Positions 12,273 to 23,159 of a stretch of 64,000 nucleotides of DNA are shown piece by piece. The notes below the pieces were generated by a model. It was not told where the DNA came from and did no database searches. It worked only from the letters and a program-made list of their open reading frames with translations. Origin of the DNA: Lysobacterales bacterium 66-474 (GTDB lineage: Bacteria; Pseudomonadota; Gammaproteobacteria; Xanthomonadales; Rhodanobacteraceae); the NCBI GenBank assembly GCA_001899805.1, contig MKWP01000010.1, positions 1 through 64,000 of the forward strand, in the 5' to 3' direction. Both the position numbers and the translations under genes were made by a program. The stretch's first letter is position 1, and the number at the start of each line of letters is the position of its first letter.

Positions 12273-12994
12273 GCCGAACCGTCTCCACCGTGAAGCAACG
12301 CCGGCCAGCGCCGCACGACCTGGGCCACGAAGCGGCGCGGATCCGGATGCGGGATCGCCCGCAAATGCCAGCGCCGGAAAAGGTACTCGCCCACGAATGC
12401 CGCCAGCAACAGCGCCCAGCAACCGGCTTCCGGGTACCACGCCAGCAGCGACCCCGGCAGCGCGAACGGCGCACGCATGCCGAACGCCGCCAGCCAGCCG
12501 CCGGGCTGCGCCAGCAGCGCGATCGCAAGCGACAGCACCGCCATCGCGCCGAGCAGGCAGGCCCAGAACACCGTGACCCCGCGCGTGTACGCAGCCACGC
12601 CCGGCAAGGCCAGGCGCGCATCGCCTTCGACGAGGCGCACGAAGCGGGAAATCAGGGGTTCGCGTCCACGCCGCAACGTGCGCGCGAAAAACCATGCCAG
12701 GCTGCCGAGGAACACCACCGGCAATGCCATCATGGCAAGCTGCACGTGTCCCGACAATGCAGGGACCAGCAGCAACGTCGCCAGCACCACCCACGCCAGC
12801 AAGGCCGCCTTGCTGCGCCGCCGCCAGATCGACGGCAGCCACGCCAGCAACAACAGCAGTACCGCGGCGAGGCTCAACGCATGCCGATGCAACAATCCAC
12901 CCGCCAGGGCCAGCGCGCCGCAGGCCAGCAGCATCAGCGCGAGCCAGGGCACGCGTCGTGGCGCATCGGTGCGATGGGTTGCAGCGTCAGGCAT
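12269..12994 (-). CDS. COG4648-like integral membrane protein of the polyene cluster
   Basis: Several TM helices and the EPLISRFVRLVEG...YTRGVTVFWACLLGAMA...FVGEYLFRR pattern. Confidence 0.65.
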   Translation of the reverse strand: MPDAATHRTDAPRRVPWLALMLLACGALALAGGLLHRHALSLAAVLLLLLAWLPSIWRRRSKAALLAWVVLATLLLVPALSGHVQLAMMALPVVFLGSLAWFFARTLRRGREPLISRFVRLVEGDARLALPGVAAYTRGVTVFWACLLGAMAVLSLAIALLAQPGGWLAAFGMRAPFALPGSLLAWYPEAGCWALLLAAFVGEYLFRRWHLRAIPHPDPRRFVAQVVRRWPALLHGGDGSA

Positions 12995-13049
12995 TCGCAG
13001 GGTCGGCTCGGAAGCGGCGGGCGAGTGTATATGATAGTCGGCCGACCCA

Positions 13050-14402
13050 GTGGACCCTGAACGGGCCAGGAGCCAACACGTGGACGGGAGCGCCAAGCCC
13101 CCCTTCGATTGCGATGTGCTGGTCGCGGGCGGCGGCCCGGGCGGCTCGACCATTTCCACCTTGCTGGCGCGACGCGGCTGGCGCGTCGCGATGCTGGAGA
13201 AATCCCGCCACCCGCGCTTCCATATCGGCGAATCGTTGCTGCCCGCCAACATCCCGCTGTTCGAGGAAATCGGTGCGCTGGAGAAACTGCGCGCGTTGGG
13301 GCGATTGAAGCTCGGTGCGGATTTCCCGCGCGACGACGGCAGCTACTACACCTTCCGCTTCGACCGCGCACTGGGCGACACGCCGCCCTACGCGTTCCAG
13401 GTCAAGCGCGAGGACATGGACCAGATGCTGTTCGAGCACGCCCGCGCCAACGGCGTGGACGCACGCGAGGAGACCGCGGTCCAGCGCGTCGAGTTCGACG
13501 CCGCCGGCGTCACCGCGCACATCGACGCGGGCGGCGCGAAATCGACGCTGCGTGCGCGCTACCTGGTCGACGCCTCGGGTCGCGACACCCTGCTCGGCAA
13601 GCAGCTGAAGCTGGTCGAACGCAGCGCCGCGCACCAGAGCGCGGCGATGTTCGCGCACTACAGGGGCGTCGCCTGGAACCCCGACGACCCCGGCGGCAAC
13701 ATCATCAGCGTCAACCGCTTCGCGCACGGCTGGGCCTGGTTCATTCCGTTGCCCGACGGCACCACCAGCGTCGGTTGCGTATGCAAACCGGGCTACCTCA
13801 AGACCCGGCAGGGCGCGAACCACGACGACTTCATGGCGAGCACGCTCGCGATCGTGCCGGGCGCCGGGCGCCGCATGGCAGGCGCAGAGCGTGTCACGCC
13901 GGTGCGCTTCACCGGCAACTATTCGTATGCGTGCCGGCGGATGGCCGGCCCGCGCTGGATCCTGGTCGGCGATGCCTGGGCCTTCCTCGACCCGGTGTTT
14001 TCCTCCGGCGTGTTCCTGTCGATGTATTCGGCGCGCCGCGCGCTGGACGTGGTGGACGGCGCCCTGCGCGAACCCGCGCGCGAAGCGCACCTGCAGAATC
14101 GGTACGCGAAACATTTGAGACAAGGCTATGCACGTTTTGCATGGTTCATCTACCGCTTCAACTCACCGGTGATGAAGGCGCTGTTCGCCGACCCGCGCAA
14201 CGTGATGCAGGTGGAACAGGGCGTGATCTCGATGCTGGCCGGCGACGTGTTCGACAACCGGCAGGTACTGTCGAAATTGCGCGTCTTCAAGACCATCTAT
14301 GCGATCGCGTCCCTGATCAACCTGCGACGCTGGGCCGCCGACCGCTTCGACCGCCACCGCCAGAACCGCATGCGCGTGGCGGCCGACGCCGCACCCGAAT
14401 GA
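13050..14402 (+). CDS. NAD(P)/FAD-dependent oxidoreductase, flavin halogenase-like
   Basis: DVLVAGGGPGGSTIS, FHIGESLLP, and WAWFIP matching WxWxIP; alternative GTG start at 13080. Confidence 0.8.
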   Translation: MDPERARSQHVDGSAKPPFDCDVLVAGGGPGGSTISTLLARRGWRVAMLEKSRHPRFHIGESLLPANIPLFEEIGALEKLRALGRLKLGADFPRDDGSYYTFRFDRALGDTPPYAFQVKREDMDQMLFEHARANGVDAREETAVQRVEFDAAGVTAHIDAGGAKSTLRARYLVDASGRDTLLGKQLKLVERSAAHQSAAMFAHYRGVAWNPDDPGGNIISVNRFAHGWAWFIPLPDGTTSVGCVCKPGYLKTRQGANHDDFMASTLAIVPGAGRRMAGAERVTPVRFTGNYSYACRRMAGPRWILVGDAWAFLDPVFSSGVFLSMYSARRALDVVDGALREPAREAHLQNRYAKHLRQGYARFAWFIYRFNSPVMKALFADPRNVMQVEQGVISMLAGDVFDNRQVLSKLRVFKTIYAIASLINLRRWAADRFDRHRQNRMRVAADAAPE

Positions 14403-14409
14403 GCGCGGC

Positions 14410-15264
14410 GTGAGCGATCCCGTCGAACTCAGGGTGGCGACGGCAAGCGGCGCACTCGCCGCGCTGCAGTGGGGCGATGCTGCCGCGCCGCCGCTGCTGG
14501 CGCTGCATGGCTGGCTCGACAATGCGGCGAGCTTCACGCGCCTCGCGCCGTTCTTGTCCAGGCAGCGCAGCGTGATCGCGCTGGACCTGCCGGGCCACGG
14601 CCGTTCCGCGCACCTGCCCGAACACGCGCACCGTTACCACGTGGTCGACCAGGTGGACGCCGTGCTCGACTTCGCGGATGCGCTGGGGCTCGACCGTTTC
14701 GATCTGCTGGGCCATTCGCTCGGCGCGGGCATCGCCTCGCTCACCGCCGCGGCGGCGCCGACACGCATCGAACGACTGTTGCTGATCGAAGGACTCGGCA
14801 CCCTCGCCGACGACGACGCGCGCGTGCTGGTGCGCTGGCGCGATGCCCATGCGCAGCGCAACACCAACCGCCGCACCGCGCGCGTATTCCCGTCCATCGA
14901 AGATGCCAATGCGGCACGGGTCGCCGCCGGCGGGCTGGAACCCGACGAAGCGCGTCCCATCGTCATCCGCAACCTGCGCGAGACCGACGGTGGCTACATG
15001 TGGCGCAGCGATCCACGCCTTCGCCTCGCCACGCCGCTGCGCATCGACGAAGCACAGACACGCCGTCTGCTCGCCGGCATCACGGCCCCGACCCTGCTGC
15101 TGCTCGCCGAACCCGCAACGCCGTACCTGCCCAGCGCGATGATCGAGGCACGCGCCGCTTGCGTCCCGGGGATCCGCGTCGAACACGTGGCGGGGCCGCA
15201 CCACCTGCATGTCCATCATCCGGCCGAGGTCGCCGCACGCCTGTCGGCGCTGCTGGACGCGTAG
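14410..15264 (+). CDS. alpha/beta hydrolase
   Basis: LHGWLDNAASF, GHSLGAGIAS, C-terminal GPHHLHVHHP catalytic His region. Confidence 0.85.
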   Translation: MSDPVELRVATASGALAALQWGDAAAPPLLALHGWLDNAASFTRLAPFLSRQRSVIALDLPGHGRSAHLPEHAHRYHVVDQVDAVLDFADALGLDRFDLLGHSLGAGIASLTAAAAPTRIERLLLIEGLGTLADDDARVLVRWRDAHAQRNTNRRTARVFPSIEDANAARVAAGGLEPDEARPIVIRNLRETDGGYMWRSDPRLRLATPLRIDEAQTRRLLAGITAPTLLLLAEPATPYLPSAMIEARAACVPGIRVEHVAGPHHLHVHHPAEVAARLSALLDA

Positions 15265-15359
15265 TCCTCCCGCCTTCATCCTGCGCAACGCATCGAATCC
15301 GGCCTTGAGAAAGGCCGGGCCGGACGGCACGTTGTGTAAACGGACCGTGGAGCGCGTGC

Positions 15360-16115
15360 ATGAGTTGGCTGGACTGGTTGCCCGGGCGCCGCCCGCCGCC
15401 ACCGATCGAGGATGCGCTGTGGCGCGATGCACTGGCCGCGTGTCCGCTGGCACGCCGTCTGTCCGCGGATGACCGGCAACAGTTGCGCGCGCTGGCCGCA
15501 CGATTCCTGCAGCGCAAACGCTTCTACGCGAACGGCCTGGAACTGGACGCGTTGCAACGATTGCTGATCGCGATGCAGGCTTGTATCCCGATCCTGCACG
15601 TGGGTTTCCGCGCGCTGCGTGGCTGGACCGGCGTGATCGTGTATCCGGGCGAATTCAAGGCGCGCCACCAACACCACGACGCCAGCACCGGCGTGATCAC
15701 CGAAGGCGACCGCGTCCTGAGCGGCGAGGCCTGGCACATCGGCCCGCTGGTGTTGTCATGGGCGGCGGTGCAGCAGGACCTCGCGCAACCGTGGGACGGC
15801 TACAACGTGGTCGCGCACGAGATCGCGCACAAGCTGGACATGCTGGATGGCCCGCCCGACGGCGTGCCGCCGTTGCCGCGCGGCATGTCGCGACGCCGCT
15901 GGATCGAGGTGTTCCAGCGCGCCTACGATCGCCTCGCGCATGACGTGCACCGCGGCCACGCGACCTTGATCGACGAGTACGCCGCCACCGATGCCGGCGA
16001 ATACTTCGCGGTGGTCAGCGAATTGCATTTCTCCGATCCGGCGCAGCTCGATCGTGCTGAACCCGACGTTGCGGGATTGCTGCGCGCCTACTACGGCCCG
16101 TCGCCTGCGGCATGA
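15360..16115 (+). CDS. mtfA: M90-family zinc metallopeptidase (MtfA-like)
   Basis: HEIAHKLDMLDG; GWTGVIVYPGEF; EYAATDAGEYFAVVSELHF. Confidence 0.85.
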   Translation: MSWLDWLPGRRPPPPIEDALWRDALAACPLARRLSADDRQQLRALAARFLQRKRFYANGLELDALQRLLIAMQACIPILHVGFRALRGWTGVIVYPGEFKARHQHHDASTGVITEGDRVLSGEAWHIGPLVLSWAAVQQDLAQPWDGYNVVAHEIAHKLDMLDGPPDGVPPLPRGMSRRRWIEVFQRAYDRLAHDVHRGHATLIDEYAATDAGEYFAVVSELHFSDPAQLDRAEPDVAGLLRAYYGPSPAA

Positions 16116-16250
16116 TTGTGCGATCGTCCTTGATCGCTGCACTACCAATCGCCATGCGAATTGGACCGGTTCGCTTGATTCAAGGCCAGAACGGGCTGCC
16201 CTGCCCTGACTTTCCACAACAGCCGCTTCGCACGAACACCTGAGAGCGGA

Positions 16251-17342
<1,092 letters not shown>

Positions 17343-17506
17343 TCAAGTCTGTCCCCGTTCGGTCGATAGGCTGAACAAGACGTTCTGCAGTCATGCCCAG
17401 GTCAGGTGCTTGCAGTTAAATTACAGTTAATGCACAATCGCTTCCAAGTGATGTGCAAGTTTCCGAAGGTCAAAACTCCAATTTGAACCCAAACTGCTGA
17501 TATCAC

Positions 17507-17986
17507 ATGATTTCCTCACTGGCCATCCTCCTGATTCTCGCGCTGCTCGCCATCGTGGCGATGTCAAGCATCAAGCGCATTCCGGAAGGCCAGGTCTACA
17601 CGTTGCGGCGGCTGGGCAAACCGGCCGGCATCCTGACCGCAGGCACGCATCTGGTGGTGCCGCTGGTCGAACGCATCGCCCACAAGATCAGCATCACCGG
17701 CTACACGCTCGCCGTCGACGAACGCCTCGAACGTGAAGCGGATGCACGTACCCTGCGCGGCCGTGTCTGGTGGCAGGTGCTCGATCCCGAGCGCGCGGAT
17801 TCGGTGATCGACCGCGCCGACGATTTGATTCGCCTGCGCCTGCGCGATGCCTTGCAAGACGTCGGCAGCGAGAGCGTCGATCCGGACTTGCGTGCGCGCA
17901 ACCAACGCATCAAACAAACCTTGAACGGCAGCTTGCGCGAGCGCGGCGTGCTGGTGACGCGGGTGGAACTGGACCTCGCCGCGTAA
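17507..17986 (+). CDS. short SPFH/band-7 domain protein
   Basis: N-terminal TM then IPEGQVYTLRRLGKPAGILTAGTHLVVPLVERIAHKI; 159 aa without the usual coiled-coil tail. Confidence 0.65.
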   Translation: MISSLAILLILALLAIVAMSSIKRIPEGQVYTLRRLGKPAGILTAGTHLVVPLVERIAHKISITGYTLAVDERLEREADARTLRGRVWWQVLDPERADSVIDRADDLIRLRLRDALQDVGSESVDPDLRARNQRIKQTLNGSLRERGVLVTRVELDLAA

Positions 17987-18012
17987 TTCAGGGACTGCCA
18001 GGGAGAAACGGT

Positions 18013-18040
18013 GAGCCCGCGCATGCGGGCTCCTGTTTTA
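18013..18040 (+). terminator. rho-independent terminator candidate
   Basis: gagcccgc-gcat-gcgggctc stem followed by ctgtttta, just after the SPFH gene. Confidence 0.55.
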
Positions 18041-18056
18041 GCGGAACCGCGAACGC

Positions 18057-18135
18057 CCTGCTGCGCTCGACAGCTTGGCCGTCGGCGCTGCTCGCCATGC
18101 TCACGTACTGCGTGTACGCTCCGCTGGCTGCGCTG
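18057..18135 (+). repeat. dispersed intergenic repeat, copy 1
   Basis: cctgctgcgctcgacagcttg...gctcgccatgctcacgtactgcgtgtacgctccgctggctgcgctg; inverted homologue at 27838-27915. Confidence 0.8.
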
Positions 18136-18203
18136 CGGCGTCGGCCAATCTGTCATCGCTCGCAACGGGCCTTCAGCGGTTCCGTCAAGCCAGCCTGATC
18201 AGC

Positions 18204-18863
18204 ATGGAAAATCAGAGAACAGCCCTTGCCATCGCACGCCGTCTCGGCGGCGGCCTTGCCACGATGCAGCTTGATGTTCCTGCAGACGTGCAGGTGAAGT
18301 TGCTTGCGTACCTGGATTTGCTGGCGCGCTGGAACCGCACCTACAACCTGACGGCGGTGCGCGATCCCGCAGAAATGGTGTCGCGGCACTTGCTGGATTC
18401 GTTGGCGGTGTTGCCATTCGTGCGGGGAACGACGTTGGCTGACTTGGGCAGCGGCGCCGGGCTGCCCGGCATTCCGTTGGCGATCGCGCAGCCGGACCTC
18501 CGCGTCACGCTGGTCGAGAGCAACGGCAAAAAGGCGCGATTCCTGCGCGAATCCGTGCGCAGCTTGCCGCTGGCCAATGTCCGCGTGGAACAGTCGCGGG
18601 TACAGGACACCACCGGCAAGTTCGACACCGTCACCGCGCGCGCTTTCGCCAGCCTCACCGCCATGCTGGCGTGGGGCGGGCATTTGCTGGCGAACGACGG
18701 CCGCTGGCTGGCCTTGAAGGGCCACGCCGATCCTGCCGAAATCGCAGCCGTGCCGGATGATTTCCGCCTCGTGGCGGTGCATCCGCTGACGGTACCGGGT
18801 GTCGGTGGCGAGCGTTGCGTGGTCGAATTGGCCCGCGCCCGGTCCGCGTCGATGCTAGGCTAA
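18204..18863 (+). CDS. rsmG: 16S rRNA (guanine527-N7)-methyltransferase
   Basis: WNRTYNLTAVRDPAEMVSRHLLDSLAVLPF, DLGSGAGLPGIPLAI. Confidence 0.93.
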   Translation: MENQRTALAIARRLGGGLATMQLDVPADVQVKLLAYLDLLARWNRTYNLTAVRDPAEMVSRHLLDSLAVLPFVRGTTLADLGSGAGLPGIPLAIAQPDLRVTLVESNGKKARFLRESVRSLPLANVRVEQSRVQDTTGKFDTVTARAFASLTAMLAWGGHLLANDGRWLALKGHADPAEIAAVPDDFRLVAVHPLTVPGVGGERCVVELARARSASMLG

Positions 18864-18936
18864 TGGGTCCCGGCGCGCGCCTGACTTGGCTCGCGGCGGT
18901 TCCCGAGGGGTTTCCTGCACGATTTCCGGTCCGCCC

Positions 18937-19773
18937 ATGACGCGTATCATCGCCATCGCCAACCAGAAGGGCGGCGTCGGCAAAACCACCACCGCCGTCA
19001 ACCTCGCCGCCGCGCTGGCGGAGACGAAACGCCGCATCCTGCTGGTCGATCTCGACCCGCAGGGCAACGCCACTTCCTCCTCGGGCGTGGACAAGCGCAC
19101 CGCCAAGCCGAACGGTTGCGAAGTGCTGCTGGAAGAAGCGCCGATCGAGGATGCGATCATCACGACCGAAGCCGGCTTCGACCTGTTGCCCGGCAACCGC
19201 GACCTGACCGCCGCGGAAATCAAGCTCGCCGATGCCATCGCGCGCGAACAGCGTCTCAAGGAACAACTCGCCAAACTCGACGACCGTTACCAGATCATCC
19301 TGATCGACTGCCCGCCCTCGCTGCACCTGCTGACCCTGAACGCACTGGCTGCCGCCGACAGCGTGTTGATCCCGGTGCAATGCGAATCGATGGCGCTGGA
19401 AGGCCTGACCGACCTGCTCGACACCATCAAGGCCGTGCGCAAGCGACTGAACCCGGATCTCGAAGTCGAGGGCCTGCTGCGCACCATGTTCGACGTGCGC
19501 ACCGCGCTCGGCAACGACGTCTCGGCGGAACTGTCGAAGCACTTCGGCGACAAGGTGCTGCGCTCGGTGGTGCCGCGCAACGTTCGCCTCGCCGAAGCGC
19601 CCAGCCACGGCAAGCCGATCAACCTGTACGACCGCGAATCGCGCGGCGCCATCGCCTACCTCGGCCTCGCCGGCGAAATGATCCGCCGCTCGGGCGGCGC
19701 TGCCGGCGGACATTCGCCGCCGCCTCCACCGTCCGATCAGCCGCGCACTCCCTTGATGAAGGTATCCGCATGA
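18937..19773 (+). CDS. parA: chromosome partitioning ATPase ParA
   Basis: IIAIANQKGGVGKTTTAVNLAAALA, DLDPQGNATSSSGV, LIDCPPSLHLLTLNAL. Confidence 0.95.
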   Translation: MTRIIAIANQKGGVGKTTTAVNLAAALAETKRRILLVDLDPQGNATSSSGVDKRTAKPNGCEVLLEEAPIEDAIITTEAGFDLLPGNRDLTAAEIKLADAIAREQRLKEQLAKLDDRYQIILIDCPPSLHLLTLNALAAADSVLIPVQCESMALEGLTDLLDTIKAVRKRLNPDLEVEGLLRTMFDVRTALGNDVSAELSKHFGDKVLRSVVPRNVRLAEAPSHGKPINLYDRESRGAIAYLGLAGEMIRRSGGAAGGHSPPPPPSDQPRTPLMKVSA

Positions 19774-20636
19774 GCGCAGCCAAGCGCCGGGGCCTCGGGG
19801 CCCGAGACCTCGACGTGCTGCTCGGCACGCCCGACTCCGACTCGGCACCGGAAACGGGCGAGGCCCTTGCCAGCATCGCGGTCGCATCGATCCGGCCCGG
19901 CCAGTACCAGCCGCGTCATCACTTCGACGAGGCGGCGCTGGAGGAACTGGCGGCGTCGATCAAGGCGCAAGGCCTGATCCAGCCCATCGTGGTGCGCGAC
20001 GTCGGGCGCGGCCAATACGAACTGGTCGCCGGCGAACGCCGCTGGCGCGCCGCGAAGATCGCCGGGCTCGCCGAAATCCCGGCGGTGGTGCGCGACATCC
20101 CTGCGCAATCGGTGCTCGCGGTCGCGCTGATCGAGAACATCCAGCGCGAGGAATTGACTGCACTGGAGGAAGCCCACGCGCTGCGTCGCCTGATCGACGA
20201 ATTCAGGCTCAGCCAGCAACAAGCGGCCGACGCGGTCGGCCGCTCGCGCGCCGCGGTCGCGAATCTGCTGCGTTTGCTGGAGCTGCCCGAAGCGATCCGC
20301 GAATTGCTGGATGAAGGCCGCATCGACATGGGCCACGCGCGCGCGCTGCTGACGCTGCCCGCGGCGCGTGCGATTGCGCTTGCGGAAAAAGCCGCCGACA
20401 AGGGCTGGTCGGTGCGCGAGCTGGAACAAGCGGTGCGCCTCGCACAGTTGCCCGGATCCTCCGGCAAAGCGAAGGCACGCAATGCTGATCCCGATATCGC
20501 GTCGCTGGAACGCGAGCTTTCCGACAAGCTCGGCACCCGCGTCGAAATCGCGCAGGGCAAGGGCAAGCGCGGCAAGCTGGTGATCCACTACCACAACGCC
20601 GACGCGCTCGAAGGCATCCTCGAAAAATTGAGGTAG
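19770..20636 (+). CDS. parB: chromosome partitioning protein ParB
   Basis: KRRGLGARDLDVLLG; IRPGQYQPRHHFDEAALEELAASIKAQGLIQPIVVR; VAGERRWRAAKIAG; HTH region. Confidence 0.95.
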   Translation: MSAAKRRGLGARDLDVLLGTPDSDSAPETGEALASIAVASIRPGQYQPRHHFDEAALEELAASIKAQGLIQPIVVRDVGRGQYELVAGERRWRAAKIAGLAEIPAVVRDIPAQSVLAVALIENIQREELTALEEAHALRRLIDEFRLSQQQAADAVGRSRAAVANLLRLLELPEAIRELLDEGRIDMGHARALLTLPAARAIALAEKAADKGWSVRELEQAVRLAQLPGSSGKAKARNADPDIASLERELSDKLGTRVEIAQGKGKRGKLVIHYHNADALEGILEKLR

Positions 20637-20643
20637 CGTGGGA

Positions 20644-20736
20644 TCGCAGGTCGGGCCGACGCCGGCTCCATCGGCGGAAGCCCAACGTTTCCAACGAGTG
20701 TTGGGCTTCGCAAAGAGCGCTCAGCCCAACCTGCGA
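20644..20736. repeat. nested inverted repeat (outer 13-bp stem, inner 10-bp stem)
   Basis: Outer tcgcaggtcgggc / gcccaacctgcga (one wobble); inner gaagcccaac (20677-20686) / gttgggcttc (20700-20709). Confidence 0.8.
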
Positions 20737-20796
20737 CAGGCACGCACCCGCCGCATCGGCGATAATCGCAGCTTCCCCGCGGCAAGGCCATGAAGC

Positions 20797-21513
20797 ATGC
20801 CCGATTTGTCCGTGGTCGTGCCCGTGTTCAACGAGCGCGACAACATCCCGCCGCTGCTCGCAGAGATCGCCTCCGCCTTGCGCGGGCAGGTCGATTACGA
20901 AGTCGTGTACGTCGACGACGCCAGCAAGGACGATTCGCTCGACGTATTGAAGTCCGAACGCGTCAAGCATCGTGAACTGCGCATCGTCCGGCACTTGCAA
21001 CAAAGCGGCCAGAGCACCGCAATCCGCAACGGCGTGCGCGCGGCGCGCGGCGCGTGGATCGCCACGCTGGATGGCGATGGCCAGAACGACCCCGCGGACA
21101 TTCCCAAGCTGATCGAAGCACGCAAAACCGCCAATCCGAGGGTGAAGCTGTTCGCCGGCTGGCGCACCACCCGCCGCGACAGCTTCAACAAGCGCATCTC
21201 CTCGAAGATCGCCAATGGCGTACGCTCGCGCATGCTGCGCGATTCGACGCCCGACACCGGCTGCGGCTTGAAACTGTTCGAGCGCGAAACCTTTCTCGCC
21301 CTCCCCTACTTCGACCACATGCACCGCTACCTGCCGGCGCTGGTGAAGCGCGCGGGGTTCCAGAGCGTCAGCATCCCGGTCGGCCATCGCCCGCGCACCC
21401 GCGGGGTTTCCAAATACGGGATGCTCGACCGCCTTTGGGTGGGCCTCGCCGACCTGCGCGGCGTGGCTTGGCTGATGCGGCGGGCCAAGGTGACGGACAC
21501 CGAGGAAATCTGA
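20797..21513 (+). CDS. family 2 glycosyltransferase (dolichyl-phosphate mannosyltransferase-like)
   Basis: LSVVVPVFNERDNIPPLLAEI, DYEVVYVDDASKDDS, TLDGDGQNDPADIP. Confidence 0.88.
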   Translation: MPDLSVVVPVFNERDNIPPLLAEIASALRGQVDYEVVYVDDASKDDSLDVLKSERVKHRELRIVRHLQQSGQSTAIRNGVRAARGAWIATLDGDGQNDPADIPKLIEARKTANPRVKLFAGWRTTRRDSFNKRISSKIANGVRSRMLRDSTPDTGCGLKLFERETFLALPYFDHMHRYLPALVKRAGFQSVSIPVGHRPRTRGVSKYGMLDRLWVGLADLRGVAWLMRRAKVTDTEEI

Positions 21514-21709
21514 ACGCTGTTTCCGCTTCGTGACTTTCGTCGGATGCCACGCCCATTCCATCGCATTACGCTCCGACACCGCAAGACGAGCGTGCGTGAC
21601 GGCACCTGACTGATCCCGGGCAGCAACGCGCCTGCCTCCCAAGTCGCGACCTGCATGGCCTCCATTCGTCGCGGTGAATGCCTTCCAGGGCCCTGGATCG
21701 AGGCGAATC

Positions 21710-22612
21710 ATGAAACTTCCGTTGCTGTTGATGCTTTTGATGCCGGCGCTCGCCCCTTCCGCGCAAGCGGCTTCGTGCAGGCTATGCCTGTATGGGCCCG
21801 ACAACATGGCCTTCGATACTGCGGAGAATGTTTACCTGGTCGATACCGACCACAAGGCCCGTTCACGCGTGCTGAAACTGTCGCCACAGGGACGTGTACT
21901 CGCGGAGTGGCATGTGTTCGGAGCGACACCGGGACGCGACAACGGCCCGGATGGCATCGCGCTCGATCGCGAAGGAAACATCTTCGTCGTGGACCGGGGC
22001 AGCGATCACATCCTGAAGCTGTCGCCGGCCGGCAAGGTGGTGGCCAGGTTCGGAGGTTTCCCTCCCCATGCGTTCGACGGCGGTGGCCACGTGGCGGTCG
22101 ACAGGCACGGCAACATTTACGGTGTCGCCGCAACGTCGAACCTGATCCTGAAATTCTCGCCGCGGGGGAAACCCATCGCGGACTGGCAGCACGGCCCGGG
22201 CGCGGGGCCCGACCAATGGAATTGGCCGGAATCGATTTCCATCGACGCCAACGGCGACCTGGTGATCGACGATTTCCGCAACGTCCGCATCCTGACGCTT
22301 TCCCCGGAAGGACGGCCCGTTCGTGCATTCAAGAGTGTTCCGGACGAACCGTTGCAACGCGCCTCGGTGTCGGGTGCAGCCGTGGGCCCTGATGGCAATA
22401 TCCATGTCGCGGACTACCAGCTATACAGGATCCAGGAATTCGACCCGCACGGCCGCCTGCTTGCCACCTTGGGCAACACGCCCGGAAACACCCTGTTCAA
22501 GCAGGCGCCCAACAGCATCGCCGTCGATGGACAGGGGAACCTGTACGCCGCGGATGGCCTGAGCGTCGTCAAGTTTTCAAACGAAGGGAAATTGCTGGCG
22601 CGCTGGCAGTAA
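21710..22612 (+). CDS. secreted NHL-repeat protein
   Basis: Signal peptide; repeated GPDGIALDREGNIFVVDRGSDHILKLSPAGKVVARFG-type units. Confidence 0.82.
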   Translation: MKLPLLLMLLMPALAPSAQAASCRLCLYGPDNMAFDTAENVYLVDTDHKARSRVLKLSPQGRVLAEWHVFGATPGRDNGPDGIALDREGNIFVVDRGSDHILKLSPAGKVVARFGGFPPHAFDGGGHVAVDRHGNIYGVAATSNLILKFSPRGKPIADWQHGPGAGPDQWNWPESISIDANGDLVIDDFRNVRILTLSPEGRPVRAFKSVPDEPLQRASVSGAAVGPDGNIHVADYQLYRIQEFDPHGRLLATLGNTPGNTLFKQAPNSIAVDGQGNLYAADGLSVVKFSNEGKLLARWQ

Positions 22613-22732
22613 AGCCGATCGGAAAAGCGGCGATTCGATGGGCCATCGAAGGTCCTGTCGAAATCCGTTCCGCTGGCGCGACATGGGATTGAGCAGGCAT
22701 CCCGCCCGCTTCCAGCCGATGAGGAGAACGCC

Positions 22733-23089
22733 ATGAAATATTCGATCCTGATCTTCGACGCCCCGGAGACCACCGCGCGGTTCCAGGGCCCTGACGGCCC
22801 ACGCTACATGTCGCAGTGGCAGCCCTTCATCAAGGCCTTGACCGACGCCGGCATCTACGTCACCGGTGCCGGCTTGCAGCCGCCGGATACCGCCACGACC
22901 TTGCGCTTCAACGGCGACAAGCGGCTGGTGCAGGACGGCCCCTACGCCGACACCAAGGAGCAACTCGGCGGCTTTTACATGATCGACGTGCCCGACCTCG
23001 ACGCCGCGCTGGAGTGGGCGGCGCGCACGCCGCGCCTGCAAGGCCAGGTCTTCGAGGTGCGGCCGAACCTCGTGGTTCCGGGCAACTGA
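22733..23089 (+). CDS. YciI/DGPF-family protein
   Basis: QDGPYADTKEQLGGFYMIDVPDLDAALEWAARTP. Confidence 0.88.
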   Translation: MKYSILIFDAPETTARFQGPDGPRYMSQWQPFIKALTDAGIYVTGAGLQPPDTATTLRFNGDKRLVQDGPYADTKEQLGGFYMIDVPDLDAALEWAARTPRLQGQVFEVRPNLVVPGN

Positions 23090-23159
23090 GTCTTGGAGCG
23101 CACGCGCGAAGCCGCGCGTGCGTTGCCAGACCATTTCGCCAAGCGAAGAGATACGCCTC

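Noticed and set aside
18937-20636. Plasmid or ICE partition system
   Set aside because: Adjacent to rsmG and surrounded by housekeeping genes, consistent with chromosomal parAB
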